A stretch of DNA of 64,000 bases. Origin: Anaerolineae bacterium (GTDB taxonomy: Bacteria > Chloroflexota > Anaerolineae > JAADDB01). The notes beneath the pieces were generated by a model that ran no database searches, had not been told where the DNA came from, and worked only from the letters and a program-made list of their open reading frames with translations. Of this stretch, positions 54,548 to 63,823 are shown piece after piece (the stretch's first letter is position 1; the number at the start of each line of letters is the position of its first letter). Location: contig WFWT01000019.1 in NCBI GenBank assembly GCA_015490995.1, forward strand, positions 1 through 64,000, read 5' to 3'. The position numbers and the translations under genes were made by a program.

Positions 54548-55123
54548 ATGGTCGACCGATATTTCCCTTTGATAGACGGGTCACAGTGGGTGTATCAGGA
54601 GCTGGGAGGTCCTGGCCTGATTCACGTGCGGCTGGAGGTGGGACCGGAGACGGAGCGCGGGCAGGAGTTATATTTCCATTATCGGGACCTGCGCCGGGGA
54701 AGCGCGTGGCTTCGTCACCTGCGGTTACGGGATAATGCGGTGTACCTGGTCGATCGTTTTGGCGATGAGGAGGGACCTATTTTGCGCTTTCCCATGGATG
54801 TCATCCAGAACTGGGTCTATCATGCTAATAACTTGATGGTGGTGCGGTGCTACGTAGTGGACATGGGAGACGTGCAGGTGCCGGCGGGCGCATTTACCGA
54901 TGTGTTGAAGGTGGAGTATCAGTACTCCAGCGGCTTTAGTGAAGCTGAGTTGTACGCGCCCGACGTGGGCTTGGTGGGCTACGTGGAGCGGTACGACGAG
55001 GCGGATGAAACGTACCGGCTTCTGTATTATCGGGCCGGGGATGGCAGTGTGGAGGTTGGACAGTTGCCTGCACCGGGCGAGGCAGCGTCTACCCCTTCTG
55101 GGAACGGGTTTTATCACGATTAG
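54548..55123 (+). CDS. uncharacterised beta-rich protein (YFPL-x-G-x-x-W-x-Y type)
   Basis: 191 aa with no signal peptide. It opens YFPLIDGSQWVYQELGG and later has VQVPAGAFTDVLKVEYQYSSG and ELYAPDVGLVGYVERYDE. This arrangement (a hydrophobic opening, a V-PAG-F-x-x-V-L-K-V stretch and an APDVGLV stretch) is seen in many secreted or lipoprotein beta domains of unknown role. A short tail rich in Gly/Ser/Pro ends it. The transposase gene follows after 69 nt on the same strand. Function unknown. Confidence 0.65.
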   Translation: MVDRYFPLIDGSQWVYQELGGPGLIHVRLEVGPETERGQELYFHYRDLRRGSAWLRHLRLRDNAVYLVDRFGDEEGPILRFPMDVIQNWVYHANNLMVVRCYVVDMGDVQVPAGAFTDVLKVEYQYSSGFSEAELYAPDVGLVGYVERYDEADETYRLLYYRAGDGSVEVGQLPAPGEAASTPSGNGFYHD

Positions 55124-55192
55124 GGTGTTTGAAGGGCATGACGTCTGGTTGGCCTTGGTCCGTGGACGGTCCTTGTGAAGGGATGACGGTTT

Positions 55193-55606
55193 ATGCGAGG
55201 GTGGCGTTTATTTTACCATGCCGTGTGGACCACGGAGAATCGGGTCTCGTTGTTAGAGGGAGAGGTCCGACGTCTGGTGTACGATGCCATTCACCGTCGC
55301 GCGGATGAGCTGGGTGTGGTGTTGCACGCGGTGGGTGGTACTCAAGATCATGTCCACGTGGTATTCACGGTGCCCCCTCAGATCGCTGTGGCGGACTGTG
55401 TCCGTAGCTTCAAGGTAGCCAGTGCCCGGGCGGTCAACCGGTGGCAGCGCTTGTTAACCCCTCTGCGCTGGCAAAAAGGATATGGTGTGTTCACCTTCAG
55501 TGAGCGTTCGTTGCCCGAGGTGGTGGCTTACGTGCACCAACAGGAGGAGATTCACCGTTCCGCCCGGGTAAACCCGTATTACGAACGGGTGGACGATGTC
55601 GTATAG
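55193..55606 (+). CDS. Y1 (IS200-like / REP-associated) transposase
   Basis: 137 aa, a single HUH Y1 domain. LFYHAVWTTENRVSLL opens it; the HUH motif is DHVHVVF, and the catalytic Tyr is in VVAYVHQQEEIHR. WQKGYGVFTFSE lies between, as in this family. Such enzymes cut and rejoin single-stranded DNA next to hairpins. No TnpB, and I do not see clear flanking palindromic ends. Its stop overlaps the next gene by 11 nt, which would be odd for a recently inserted element; it may be a settled, host-used copy. Confidence 0.88.
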   Translation: MRGWRLFYHAVWTTENRVSLLEGEVRRLVYDAIHRRADELGVVLHAVGGTQDHVHVVFTVPPQIAVADCVRSFKVASARAVNRWQRLLTPLRWQKGYGVFTFSERSLPEVVAYVHQQEEIHRSARVNPYYERVDDVV

Positions 55607-58394
55607 GATTTTCCCCTCTACTCCCGCGAGCACAGGGCATCGCTGGGTGCGGTGGAGTCTGTGGGTCACACTTCTCGTCGGGTGGGCGCTCCGTCTCTAC
55701 CGGTTGGATGCCCAGTCCCTCTGGTACGATGAAGCGGTTAGCGCGCAGTTGGCAACCCGTCAGTTGGGCGAAATTGTGCGCTGGACCGCGGGCGATGTGC
55801 AGCCCCCGCTATACTACCTCCTTTTACACCTGTGGCAGAACATGGCAGGCACCAGTGAGTGGGCTTTGCGGTTTGTCTCCGCGTGGTGGGGTACGTTAGC
55901 CCTGGCCCTGGCTTATGTTTTGGGAAAGCGCATGGCCCGTGTGCGCACGGTAGGCGTGCTTTTTGCCGTTCTGCTGGCGGTGGCGCCCTGGTGGGTTTAC
56001 TACAGCCAGGAGGCCCGTATGTACACCCTGTTGGTGACCCTGGCCCTGGCTTGGGTCTACCTGGTGCTCCGGTACACCGATCAGGCGCGGGAGCGGGGTG
56101 TGAGCCGATACGGGGGCTGGGCGATCGGTGGTTTGGGGCTGGCCCTTCTCTACACGCACTACTTTGCCCTGTTCCTCATTGTTGTATGGGCCCTCTGGCA
56201 CCTGGCCATTTTGGGCCGAGACGCGCTTGGCCGTGGGATGTGGGTGCGGTTGTGGGGAAGCGTTGTGGCGATTGTAACCGTGGGGTACGCGCCCTGGGCG
56301 CCCTTTGTGTGGCGGCGATTTCAGGAAGATGCTTCGTACTGGGGGGGGCGCCTAAAGTTGGGGGAGGCGTTGCGCCATTGGGCCGTGCACATGTCCCTGG
56401 GTGCGCCGGAGACGTTTCTCGAATCGGCCGCGTTACAGTGGCTGCCATTTTTTCTGGCCGTCGGTGTTGTGACATGGGGCACGGTGATCGCACACGCGTG
56501 GCGTGATCCCGCTTGCCGTCCCAGGGTCTGGGCTCTGTTGGCCTGGAGCTGGGGTCCTTTGCTGGCGATCTTTTTCTTTGCTTATCGTACCCCGAAGTTT
56601 AACCCCAGATATGTGATGCTGGTGTACCCTGCCTGGTTGCTCCTCATCGCGTGGGGGGGATGGCGGTTTCCCGTGCGGGTTGGCCGCTGGTTGCTCTTTG
56701 CGGCGGTGACGTTTCTTTTCCTACGTGCGGATTACGCGTGGTTTACCGACCCCGCGTTTACCAAGCCGGACTTTCGCGGTGCGGTGGCGTATGTGACCGC
56801 CCGCCGCCAGCCCGATGAGGCAGTGATTCTTGTCTCGGGTCACATGAGCCCGGTGATTACGTACTACGCGCCCAACCTGCCGGTGCTCCGTCTGCCGGAC
56901 ATCGATGTGCTGGACGTGAATCGCGTGCTGGGTTTTGAGGTTGCTGCTCGCTTGAACGACGCGTTGGCGGGAGCCCGTGGGGCCTGGCTGATTCTCTGGC
57001 AGGATGATGTGGTCGATCCCATGGGGGTGGTCCCATATATGTTGGCGCAGGTAGGGGAGGAAACCGCGGCTTCACAACGCTTCTGGCACGTAAGGGTGCG
57101 CCATTTTCGGTTTCCCTCCCCTCCCCGATTCCCGGAAACTCCGCCGGTGCGTCGACCGATGGGGATAAACTGGGGGAATGAGATAACCTTTTTGGGACTG
57201 ACGCAGGAGCCTGACGGGCTGTTACGGTTCTTCTTTGTGGCCCAGAAGCCGTTGACCCGGGATTATCGTCTGCGTCTGGAAATACGCGATGCAAGCGGGA
57301 CTCTGTGGGGGGCCAGCGATGTGCGCCCGGGACCTTATCTGTACCCTACATTTCGCTGGCAGCCTGGCCGCGTGGTTATGGGCGAACACCCCATGCCTGC
57401 CCGACCGGGCACGCCGGCCGCGTCATATACACTGGTGGTGCGCCTTTATGCAGATGATATCCCCGATGGGGTTCCATGGCTGGATGCGCAGGGCGCGCCT
57501 CAAGGCCGGGATGTGATAATCCCCGATGTATGGGTGCCCCAGACGCTTCCTGCGACGACGGACACGGACTGGCCCCAGACCCGCGAAGGGATGGTGCCGG
57601 TACGGCCAGACGTGATAGGGGAAACGTCGGTCATCCGGCTGATGGCCGCCCAGTGGGCACCACCCCCTCCCTGGGAACCCGGTCAGCGGGTGTTGATGCG
57701 TTTGCGTTGGGAAGCGACTCGCGCGCCCAGGAGTGGGGATAGCATCCGTTTGCAAGGTGGAGCGGAAGGGATTCCCCTTGGAGTGTGGTCGTTAGCCACA
57801 CCGCGCGGCTCTGCCCCCATGTGGCCTGATGGGGGGCAGTTTTTCTCCGTCTTGCGTTGGCGGGTGCCCTCTACCGTCTCTCCCGGGAGTTGGCCCGTTA
57901 CCCTGATTCTCCACACTCCCGAGGGGCAAGGCCTTTACACTTTTTCGGCCGACGTGATGGCCTCGACTCGTGTGTTCACGGTGCCGGACGTTACCTTTCC
58001 GGTAGACACCGTCTTCGGCGATCGGGTGCGCCTGGTAGGCCTGGACGTATCCCCTATGACGGTACGGCCGGGAGAGGCGGTGACCATCACGCTCACGTGG
58101 CAGGCGCTTCGGGAGATGGAACGTTCATATACCGGATTCGTCCACATACTGGGCCCCGACGGTCGGGTGCTGGCTCAGGAAGATCACGTGCCCTCGCGGC
58201 CGACCGACACGTGGATTGCAGGGGAGGTGGTCCAGGATGTGTACACGTTGACTGTGCCTGCCGAGGCCATTCAGGGAGGGCAACTGGTGTTGGCGATAGG
58301 CCTGTATGATGCCCTCGCGGCCGGTATGCCCCGACTGCCCATTACCCAAGGCGAGGGGGACACGGCGGTCCGGGTGATCCTGCGTCTTCCCTAA
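55596..58394 (+). CDS. GT39/ArnT-like membrane glycosyltransferase with C-terminal beta domains
   Basis: 932 aa. N-terminal half with about ten membrane spans; the catalytic outer-loop signature is LWYDEAVSAQLATR, followed by VQPPLYYLLLHLW and WVYYSQEARMY. Family members move a sugar from a polyprenyl carrier to protein or lipid at the outer membrane face. After about residue 480 two beta-rich modules follow, the last with VHILGPDGRVLAQEDH, WIAGEVVQDVY and GLYD. These resemble the ends of the genes at 9.7-12.6 and 58.5-60.5 kb. It starts inside the end of the transposase gene. Sugar and acceptor unknown. Confidence 0.82.
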   Translation: MSYRIFPSTPASTGHRWVRWSLWVTLLVGWALRLYRLDAQSLWYDEAVSAQLATRQLGEIVRWTAGDVQPPLYYLLLHLWQNMAGTSEWALRFVSAWWGTLALALAYVLGKRMARVRTVGVLFAVLLAVAPWWVYYSQEARMYTLLVTLALAWVYLVLRYTDQARERGVSRYGGWAIGGLGLALLYTHYFALFLIVVWALWHLAILGRDALGRGMWVRLWGSVVAIVTVGYAPWAPFVWRRFQEDASYWGGRLKLGEALRHWAVHMSLGAPETFLESAALQWLPFFLAVGVVTWGTVIAHAWRDPACRPRVWALLAWSWGPLLAIFFFAYRTPKFNPRYVMLVYPAWLLLIAWGGWRFPVRVGRWLLFAAVTFLFLRADYAWFTDPAFTKPDFRGAVAYVTARRQPDEAVILVSGHMSPVITYYAPNLPVLRLPDIDVLDVNRVLGFEVAARLNDALAGARGAWLILWQDDVVDPMGVVPYMLAQVGEETAASQRFWHVRVRHFRFPSPPRFPETPPVRRPMGINWGNEITFLGLTQEPDGLLRFFFVAQKPLTRDYRLRLEIRDASGTLWGASDVRPGPYLYPTFRWQPGRVVMGEHPMPARPGTPAASYTLVVRLYADDIPDGVPWLDAQGAPQGRDVIIPDVWVPQTLPATTDTDWPQTREGMVPVRPDVIGETSVIRLMAAQWAPPPPWEPGQRVLMRLRWEATRAPRSGDSIRLQGGAEGIPLGVWSLATPRGSAPMWPDGGQFFSVLRWRVPSTVSPGSWPVTLILHTPEGQGLYTFSADVMASTRVFTVPDVTFPVDTVFGDRVRLVGLDVSPMTVRPGEAVTITLTWQALREMERSYTGFVHILGPDGRVLAQEDHVPSRPTDTWIAGEVVQDVYTLTVPAEAIQGGQLVLAIGLYDALAAGMPRLPITQGEGDTAVRVILRLP

Positions 58395-58482
58395 GGTACA
58401 AGGTACACTGTAGCCGTGGTGCCCTGGCAGGGCAGTGATAGGTGGCGAATACATTTATCCTGTTCACAGGTGAGGCGTGTCA

Positions 58483-60549
58483 ATGCGTATAACGTTTGCC
58501 AAAGGCAAAGAGGGTGTTCAACCAAGGTCTACGCGCCGGCGAAGAGAGCTCCTTCTCATGGGGAGCATTGTGCTTGTGGCTTTTGCCCTGCGCGTGGTTT
58601 CCCTGGATGACGCATCCCTATGGCATGATGAAGGTTTATCCTGGTGGTTTGCCCGCCAACCGTTACAAGAGGCGGTCCAGGGAGTGTCTCTGACCGAACA
58701 TCCGCCCCTCTACTTTCTTCTCCTGGGCGGATGGATACGACTGGCAGGGGACAGTGCGTACGCGTTGCGGTTCTTGTCCGTTATAGGTGGCGTCCTGACG
58801 GTGGCCGGTGTGTTCGCGCTGGCCCGACAGTGGCGTCTCACCGTGGGGGGGCTCCTGGCCGCGGCGGTGCTGGCCGTGCATCCCATGCACATTTGGTACA
58901 GCCAGGAGGCCCGGTCGTACAGCTGGATGACGTTTATGGGGTTGGTGATGACCTGGCAGGCGTGGCGCTGGGGACGCGGCTTCCACTGGCGAGATGGTGT
59001 GCTCTATGCGGTGGTTGCTGCCCTGGGATTGTACATGCACCTGTTCTTGGGCTTTCTGGTCCTCGTACACGGCGTGATCGTGGCTCTTCCTGCTTGGTTC
59101 CAGGCGCGTACGTGGAAGGAGCGGGTGCGGGTTGCCTTTCCCTTTCTGTTGTTGGGCCTGATGTTTGTGCCTTGGGTGTTGCCCAGCCTGACGCAGGTGC
59201 GCACCAACCGTACCTACTGGTATTGGGGCTTCTTAGATGTGCCGGTGGTGTTGCGTCAGACGGCATTGGCCTTTCTGTTCTTTGAGTTTCCCGATAAGAT
59301 GTCGCTGTCAGCGTTAAGGTACGCGGCGTACGCGGCCTGGGGGGGAGTGATCCTTGGTAGTCTCTTGTTTTGGCGCCGGCCATATGGCCCCCTATGGGTG
59401 GGCAGCGTCTGGGGCATTTTGGGGCTGACCCTGACCGTGGCCTACGTGGTGCCTAAATACGCGCCGCGTTATGTGCTGGACGCTTTGCCCTTTTGGCTCC
59501 TGTTATTGACGGCCGTGCTCGTCGGCGGTGTGCGTTTTCTGGGCCGGCGATGGGGTCGAACCGGTTATCTTGTGGGGAGTTTCGTGTTGGGGATAATGCT
59601 GACCGGCTATGGCAGTGGTGCAGCTTATAGCCTACGTCTGATGCAGCAGCCCCCGGTGGCCCGCCCTGATTTTCGACAAAGCATCTCCTTTGTTGCCCGT
59701 ACTGCCGTCTCGGGGGACGCGGTAGTACTGGTCGGTGGACACATGGAACCTATTGTGCGGTATTATCTTCGACGGGAAGATGTGGACGTGTATCCCATGC
59801 CGCGTCGGTTGTTGGTAGACCTGGATGACCTGCTCACATGGTGGGATGTGGTTCCGGCCCTGGAGCGCCTTACCCAACGTCACCGGCGAATATGGCTCGT
59901 GCGCTGGCAAGAAGATCTTGCCGACCCGCAGCACCTGGTGTACAGCATGTTGCAACTGCGCACATGTCAGTTGCCAACGCCCCCTCTCGCCGCGGAGATA
60001 GCGGTAGACCTCTTTCAGGTGGTACGGCCGCTGGACCTTCCCGATAACCCTCAGCCGTCACGCCGGGTGGGCATTCCCTTCCGCAACGGCATCGTGTTGC
60101 TGGGATACGACGCTGCACCGCTGGTGCCCTTCGATCAGCCCCTGGCCGTCTGTCAGCGCACACGGTTGAAGGCCGGGGACATCACCGTTGCGCCGGGGGA
60201 TACACTGTTGGTGGTGCTGTATCTTCAACCCACATTGCGCGTTGTGCAGGGCTTAACCGGCTTTGTCCACCTGGTGACCCCCGATGGTTCGCGCGCGTTG
60301 GGTATCATGGATCGCCTTCTGGGGGGATATGCATTTCCTCCCCCCCGTTGGCGGGAGGGGGAGATCATCTTACAGGAATTTCCGGTGCCGGTGCCTGTAG
60401 ATACCCCGCCGGGCGAATACGCGTTGGAGGTGGGATTGTACTACCCTGAGACGATTCAACGCATCGATCCCTTGCCAGCCACTGTACCCGGCGCGCGCAC
60501 GGATGGGTCCCGGATTCTCATTGGACCGATTTACGTGCGCCCGCGGTGA
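58483..60549 (+). CDS. GT39/ArnT-like membrane glycosyltransferase
   Basis: 688 aa from the ATG at 58483 (GAGG 7 nt upstream); GTG at 58477 is possible but too close to it. Signature LWHDEGLSWWFARQ, then EHPPLYFLLLGGWIRLAG and HPMHIWYSQEARSY, parallel to the preceding gene. Ten or so membrane spans up to about residue 385. One C-terminal beta module remains (VVQGLTGFVHLVTPDG; PPGEYALEVGLYYPET). Compared with its neighbour it lacks one module. The pair probably arose by duplication and may act on different acceptors. Confidence 0.82.
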   Translation: MRITFAKGKEGVQPRSTRRRRELLLMGSIVLVAFALRVVSLDDASLWHDEGLSWWFARQPLQEAVQGVSLTEHPPLYFLLLGGWIRLAGDSAYALRFLSVIGGVLTVAGVFALARQWRLTVGGLLAAAVLAVHPMHIWYSQEARSYSWMTFMGLVMTWQAWRWGRGFHWRDGVLYAVVAALGLYMHLFLGFLVLVHGVIVALPAWFQARTWKERVRVAFPFLLLGLMFVPWVLPSLTQVRTNRTYWYWGFLDVPVVLRQTALAFLFFEFPDKMSLSALRYAAYAAWGGVILGSLLFWRRPYGPLWVGSVWGILGLTLTVAYVVPKYAPRYVLDALPFWLLLLTAVLVGGVRFLGRRWGRTGYLVGSFVLGIMLTGYGSGAAYSLRLMQQPPVARPDFRQSISFVARTAVSGDAVVLVGGHMEPIVRYYLRREDVDVYPMPRRLLVDLDDLLTWWDVVPALERLTQRHRRIWLVRWQEDLADPQHLVYSMLQLRTCQLPTPPLAAEIAVDLFQVVRPLDLPDNPQPSRRVGIPFRNGIVLLGYDAAPLVPFDQPLAVCQRTRLKAGDITVAPGDTLLVVLYLQPTLRVVQGLTGFVHLVTPDGSRALGIMDRLLGGYAFPPPRWREGEIILQEFPVPVPVDTPPGEYALEVGLYYPETIQRIDPLPATVPGARTDGSRILIGPIYVRPR

Positions 60550-60689
60550 TTTGCCCGTTTGTGCCCCCGCGTGGAAGATCCGGAAATGGTCTCGGCATGG
60601 ACGCTCACCGGTGGGCAGGTGGAGCTTACAGCCCTGGCCCGAGAACCACAGGAGGTATCTGACCTATAGGGAGCGTAGGGGGATCACAG

Positions 60690-62018
60690 GTGAACGGGGA
60701 GCGATGTAGGCCTTACAGGTGGTTCGGCGTGTTGTTGTTCTTGGCTGTAGCGTGGGGAAGCTTGGTCGGCTGTGCCGCGTCGATCCGGCCGCTCTTGTCC
60801 AACGTGTCGGTGGAACCGACGGTAATCTCTCCCAACGCGGACGGCCAGGATGATGTAACCCTCATTCGCTATACGCTGGGCCGTTCCGCGTACGTGTCCA
60901 TCTACTTCATCGACGAAGCCGGTCGCACCTATTATTTCCGAAATCGACGTCGTCGGGCACCAGGCCCTTACGCGGTCATGTGGGGCGGTGTGGTGAATGT
61001 TAGGGAGGTCAAGGAAACCCCCTATGGCCGTCAAACGGTTCTCAGTCGGGTGTTACCGGCCGGGGAATACACCTGGGTGATCGAAGCAGAGGATCTGCGA
61101 GGTCGTCGGGCACGTCAGGAAGGACGTATTACCATTGTGGATCCGGATACCACGGTGCCGGAATTGCGCAATTTCTCCGTCACACCCCGGGTTTTCACCC
61201 CAAACCGGGACGGCATCGACGATCGTGTGGCCATCACGTACTATCTGTCCGAAGACGTGGAAGAGATCGTTGTTTACTTGCGCGATCCCAACAACCCCGA
61301 CCAGGTACCCTGGATCTTGTACGAGACGGAGCGGGAAGTTAAGCCCACACAGCGGGGACTTCACTACATCGACTACGAGGGCGGCGTTGATCGTGAAGTC
61401 GATCCTCCCCCTGACGGCACCTATGAGATCGTGGCTCGGGCCCGGGATGCGGCAGGGAATACGACTATGGTCACCGCAACGTTGACCATCAAAGAAGGTG
61501 GCGTGCCCTATGCCGACATCCTGAATGCAGAAGTGACCATGATGGACGCCGCGGATGGCGATCGCATCCTGGCCATTGGTGACACCTTGATCTTTACGGC
61601 GACCGTGGAAAATTACGGCGACGTCCCCATTCGCACGTCGGGTCCCCCTCCGGGCACCAATTACAAACTCAGCGAGAGCTTCAACACCCTGGCCGAGCGC
61701 ACAGGTAATCGGGCTTGGTTCGAACAGGCGGGCGTATGGCGGTTTGGCATTGACTTTCAAACCAACCCGGGCCAATTTTACCCCTTCCGCTGGGCCATCG
61801 GTCGGCGGGAAGACCTGGAATGTCGCATTATCGACGGCGAGGAACAATGTTACCTGATGCCCGGGCAGCGGGGGCTGGTGTACGGGAGCATCACAATTAA
61901 CTACGCGCCCCCTCGCCGTACTATTGTGTTCTGGTCTGGCCTTATCCACGAGGACGTCGGTATCCTTCCTTTCAACAACCGGGTAGCCCCCCATGAGTTC
62001 ATTATCAACATCCCCTAA
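60690..62018 (+). CDS. lipoprotein with FlgD/Ig-like repeats
   Basis: 442 aa starting with GTG (AGGGGG 7 nt before). A signal peptide with lipobox SLVGC lies at residues 10-28. Two similar modules follow, each opening with a Pro-Asn-x-Asp-Gly motif: VISPNADGQDDVTLIRYTL and VFTPNRDGIDDRVAITYYL, as in FlgD-type Ig domains and C-terminal export modules. Further on is an ATVENYGDVPI stretch of CARDB type. It is probably anchored at the outer surface and may act in assembly or display. It overlaps the next glycosyltransferase gene by 26 nt. Confidence 0.75.
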   Translation: MNGERCRPYRWFGVLLFLAVAWGSLVGCAASIRPLLSNVSVEPTVISPNADGQDDVTLIRYTLGRSAYVSIYFIDEAGRTYYFRNRRRRAPGPYAVMWGGVVNVREVKETPYGRQTVLSRVLPAGEYTWVIEAEDLRGRRARQEGRITIVDPDTTVPELRNFSVTPRVFTPNRDGIDDRVAITYYLSEDVEEIVVYLRDPNNPDQVPWILYETEREVKPTQRGLHYIDYEGGVDREVDPPPDGTYEIVARARDAAGNTTMVTATLTIKEGGVPYADILNAEVTMMDAADGDRILAIGDTLIFTATVENYGDVPIRTSGPPPGTNYKLSESFNTLAERTGNRAWFEQAGVWRFGIDFQTNPGQFYPFRWAIGRREDLECRIIDGEEQCYLMPGQRGLVYGSITINYAPPRRTIVFWSGLIHEDVGILPFNNRVAPHEFIINIP

Positions 62019-63039
62019 GGGTGTGAGACCAGGTGATCTGGCCGTTGTGATTGTGAACTGGAACGTGCGGGAGGAGTTGTGCCGGTGCCTCCACACGTTG
62101 GCGCGCGCAGCGACCTATTGGCCGTGGGGGGAGGTGCACGTTTGGGTGGTGGATAACGCCTCCAGTGACGGCAGTGTGCCCCAGGTACGGGAAGCGTTCC
62201 CTTGGGTACGCCTCATCGCGCTGGAGGAAAACATTGGCTTTGCGGCTGCCAATAACCTTGCATTATGGGCTATGGGGCTGCTTCCCACCCTCAGTGGACC
62301 CTTATACAGCCGTTCGACGGTTATGGCCTCTCGCCTGCGTCTGACACCTGCCCCCAACCCGCCGACTACCGTGCTTTTTCTCAACCCCGACACAGAAGTC
62401 GCTGCGGATGCCCTGCACTTTATGGGGGAAACCCTGTACGCTAACATCCGCACAGGGGTGGTGGGGCCACGGCTGGTGTATCCTGATGGCTCTCATCAGC
62501 ACAGCGGGTTCCGCTTTCCCACTTTGCGTCAGGTGTTCCTCGACTTTTTCCCTCTGCACCCACGTCTGATACACTCGCGACTAAATGGTCGTTACGCGAA
62601 AATCCTATACGAAGGGACGGCTCCCTTTCCGGTGGATTTCGTGTTAGGGGCGGCTATGATGGTCCGGCGGGAGGTGCTGGACGCGGTGGGAGGGTTTGAT
62701 GAGGGGTACTGGTTGTATTGCGAGGAAATGGACTGGGCACGACGGGTACGCGCGGCCGGATGGGAGATTCGGGTAGAGCCACGGGCCCGGGTGGTGCACC
62801 ATGAAGGACGAAGCAGTCGTCAGTTCCAGGGGCGGGCGTTTGTCGCCTTGTGGCAGAGTCGGTTCCGGTATTTTCGTCGATACCATGGTCCTGTGTTCAA
62901 TTTTCTATTGCGCTGGTTGGTACGGGCGGGAGTGTGGTACTTGGGACGGCGAGCGCGTGGCCTGCCTCCCGCGGAGCAGGCCGCACGGCGGGAGGCATAT
63001 GCGCAGGTGCTTCAGATGGTGTGGGCACAGCAGCAATGA
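61993..63039 (+). CDS. glycosyltransferase family 2 protein (rhamnosyltransferase-like)
   Basis: 348 aa, GT-A fold. LAVVIVNWNVREELCRCLHTL opens it; VVDNASSDGS binds the nucleotide, LFLNPDTEV is the DxD region and GGFDEGYWLYCEEMDWARRVRAAGWE is the C-terminal active-site block with the ED catalytic pair. About 35 residues (WAMGLLPTLSGPLYSRSTV...) are inserted between NNLAL and the DxD strand compared with usual members. The C-terminal 60 residues have amphipathic and basic character. Start overlaps the lipoprotein gene; end overlaps the next gene as ATGA. Confidence 0.88.
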   Translation: MSSLSTSPKGVRPGDLAVVIVNWNVREELCRCLHTLARAATYWPWGEVHVWVVDNASSDGSVPQVREAFPWVRLIALEENIGFAAANNLALWAMGLLPTLSGPLYSRSTVMASRLRLTPAPNPPTTVLFLNPDTEVAADALHFMGETLYANIRTGVVGPRLVYPDGSHQHSGFRFPTLRQVFLDFFPLHPRLIHSRLNGRYAKILYEGTAPFPVDFVLGAAMMVRREVLDAVGGFDEGYWLYCEEMDWARRVRAAGWEIRVEPRARVVHHEGRSSRQFQGRAFVALWQSRFRYFRRYHGPVFNFLLRWLVRAGVWYLGRRARGLPPAEQAARREAYAQVLQMVWAQQQ

Positions 63040-63809
63040 ACCCGATAACGGTCGTCATTTTAACCTTGAACGAAGAACGACACCTGCCCGAGTGCATCGC
63101 AGCCGCCCGGCAGGTATCACCTAACGTGGTGGTGCTGGACAGTGGAAGTACCGATGGGACGGTAACCATTGCCCGCTCGTTGGGGGCACGGGTGCACACC
63201 CGGCCCTTTGACACCTATCCTAACCAGCGCAACGCGGCCTTAGCCTTGGTTGACACCCCCTGGGCGTTGTTCGTTGACGCGGATGAACGCGTTACCCCTG
63301 CGCTGGCCACCGAGATCAAGGCCGCTATTCGGCACGACGCGTACGCCGGGTGGTGGATTCCTCGCCGCAACATTATTGTTGGTCGGTGGATTCGAGGGGG
63401 AGGGTGGTATCCTGATTACCAGCTGCGTCTCATGCGGCCTGACCGGGCACGGTACGACCCTGCCCAAGAGGTGCACGAAATTGTGGTGCTGGAAGGGAAA
63501 GCCGGTTACCTTGAGGCGCCCCTGGTGCATTACAACTACGACACGTGGGGGCAATTCCGGGCTAAACAGCGGCGGTACGCGCCTCTGGAAGCCCGTGCCT
63601 TAGCCCGCAAGGGAGTGTCGCCGCGCGCGTACACTTACATCACCATGCCCGTGCGCGAGTTCTGGCGGCGGTTCGTCCTTTTGCGGGGATACCGGGATGG
63701 CCTGCACGGGGTACGGCTTGCTGTGTACATGGCCTGGTACACGGCTCTGGTGTACTGGCAGCTGCGCACACTCCGGCGTCGGCAGGATCAGCGCGAACAC
63801 ACCGAATAA
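63036..63809 (+). CDS. glycosyltransferase family 2 protein (WaaE/KdtX-like)
   Basis: 257 aa. ITVVILTLNEERHLPECI opens it; VVVLDSGSTDGT and ALFVDADERVTP (DxD) are diagnostic. PTYPNQRNAALALV-like and WIRGGGWYPDYQLRLMRPDRARY with EVHEIVVLEG are typical of the WaaE/lipopolysaccharide core type. The C-terminal end has hydrophobic, basic stretches that could sit on the membrane. Start overlaps the preceding stop by 4 nt, so both are cotranscribed. Acceptor unknown. Confidence 0.9.
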   Translation: MNPITVVILTLNEERHLPECIAAARQVSPNVVVLDSGSTDGTVTIARSLGARVHTRPFDTYPNQRNAALALVDTPWALFVDADERVTPALATEIKAAIRHDAYAGWWIPRRNIIVGRWIRGGGWYPDYQLRLMRPDRARYDPAQEVHEIVVLEGKAGYLEAPLVHYNYDTWGQFRAKQRRYAPLEARALARKGVSPRAYTYITMPVREFWRRFVLLRGYRDGLHGVRLAVYMAWYTALVYWQLRTLRRRQDQREHTE

Positions 63810-63823
63810 AGGCCTTCTGATCG

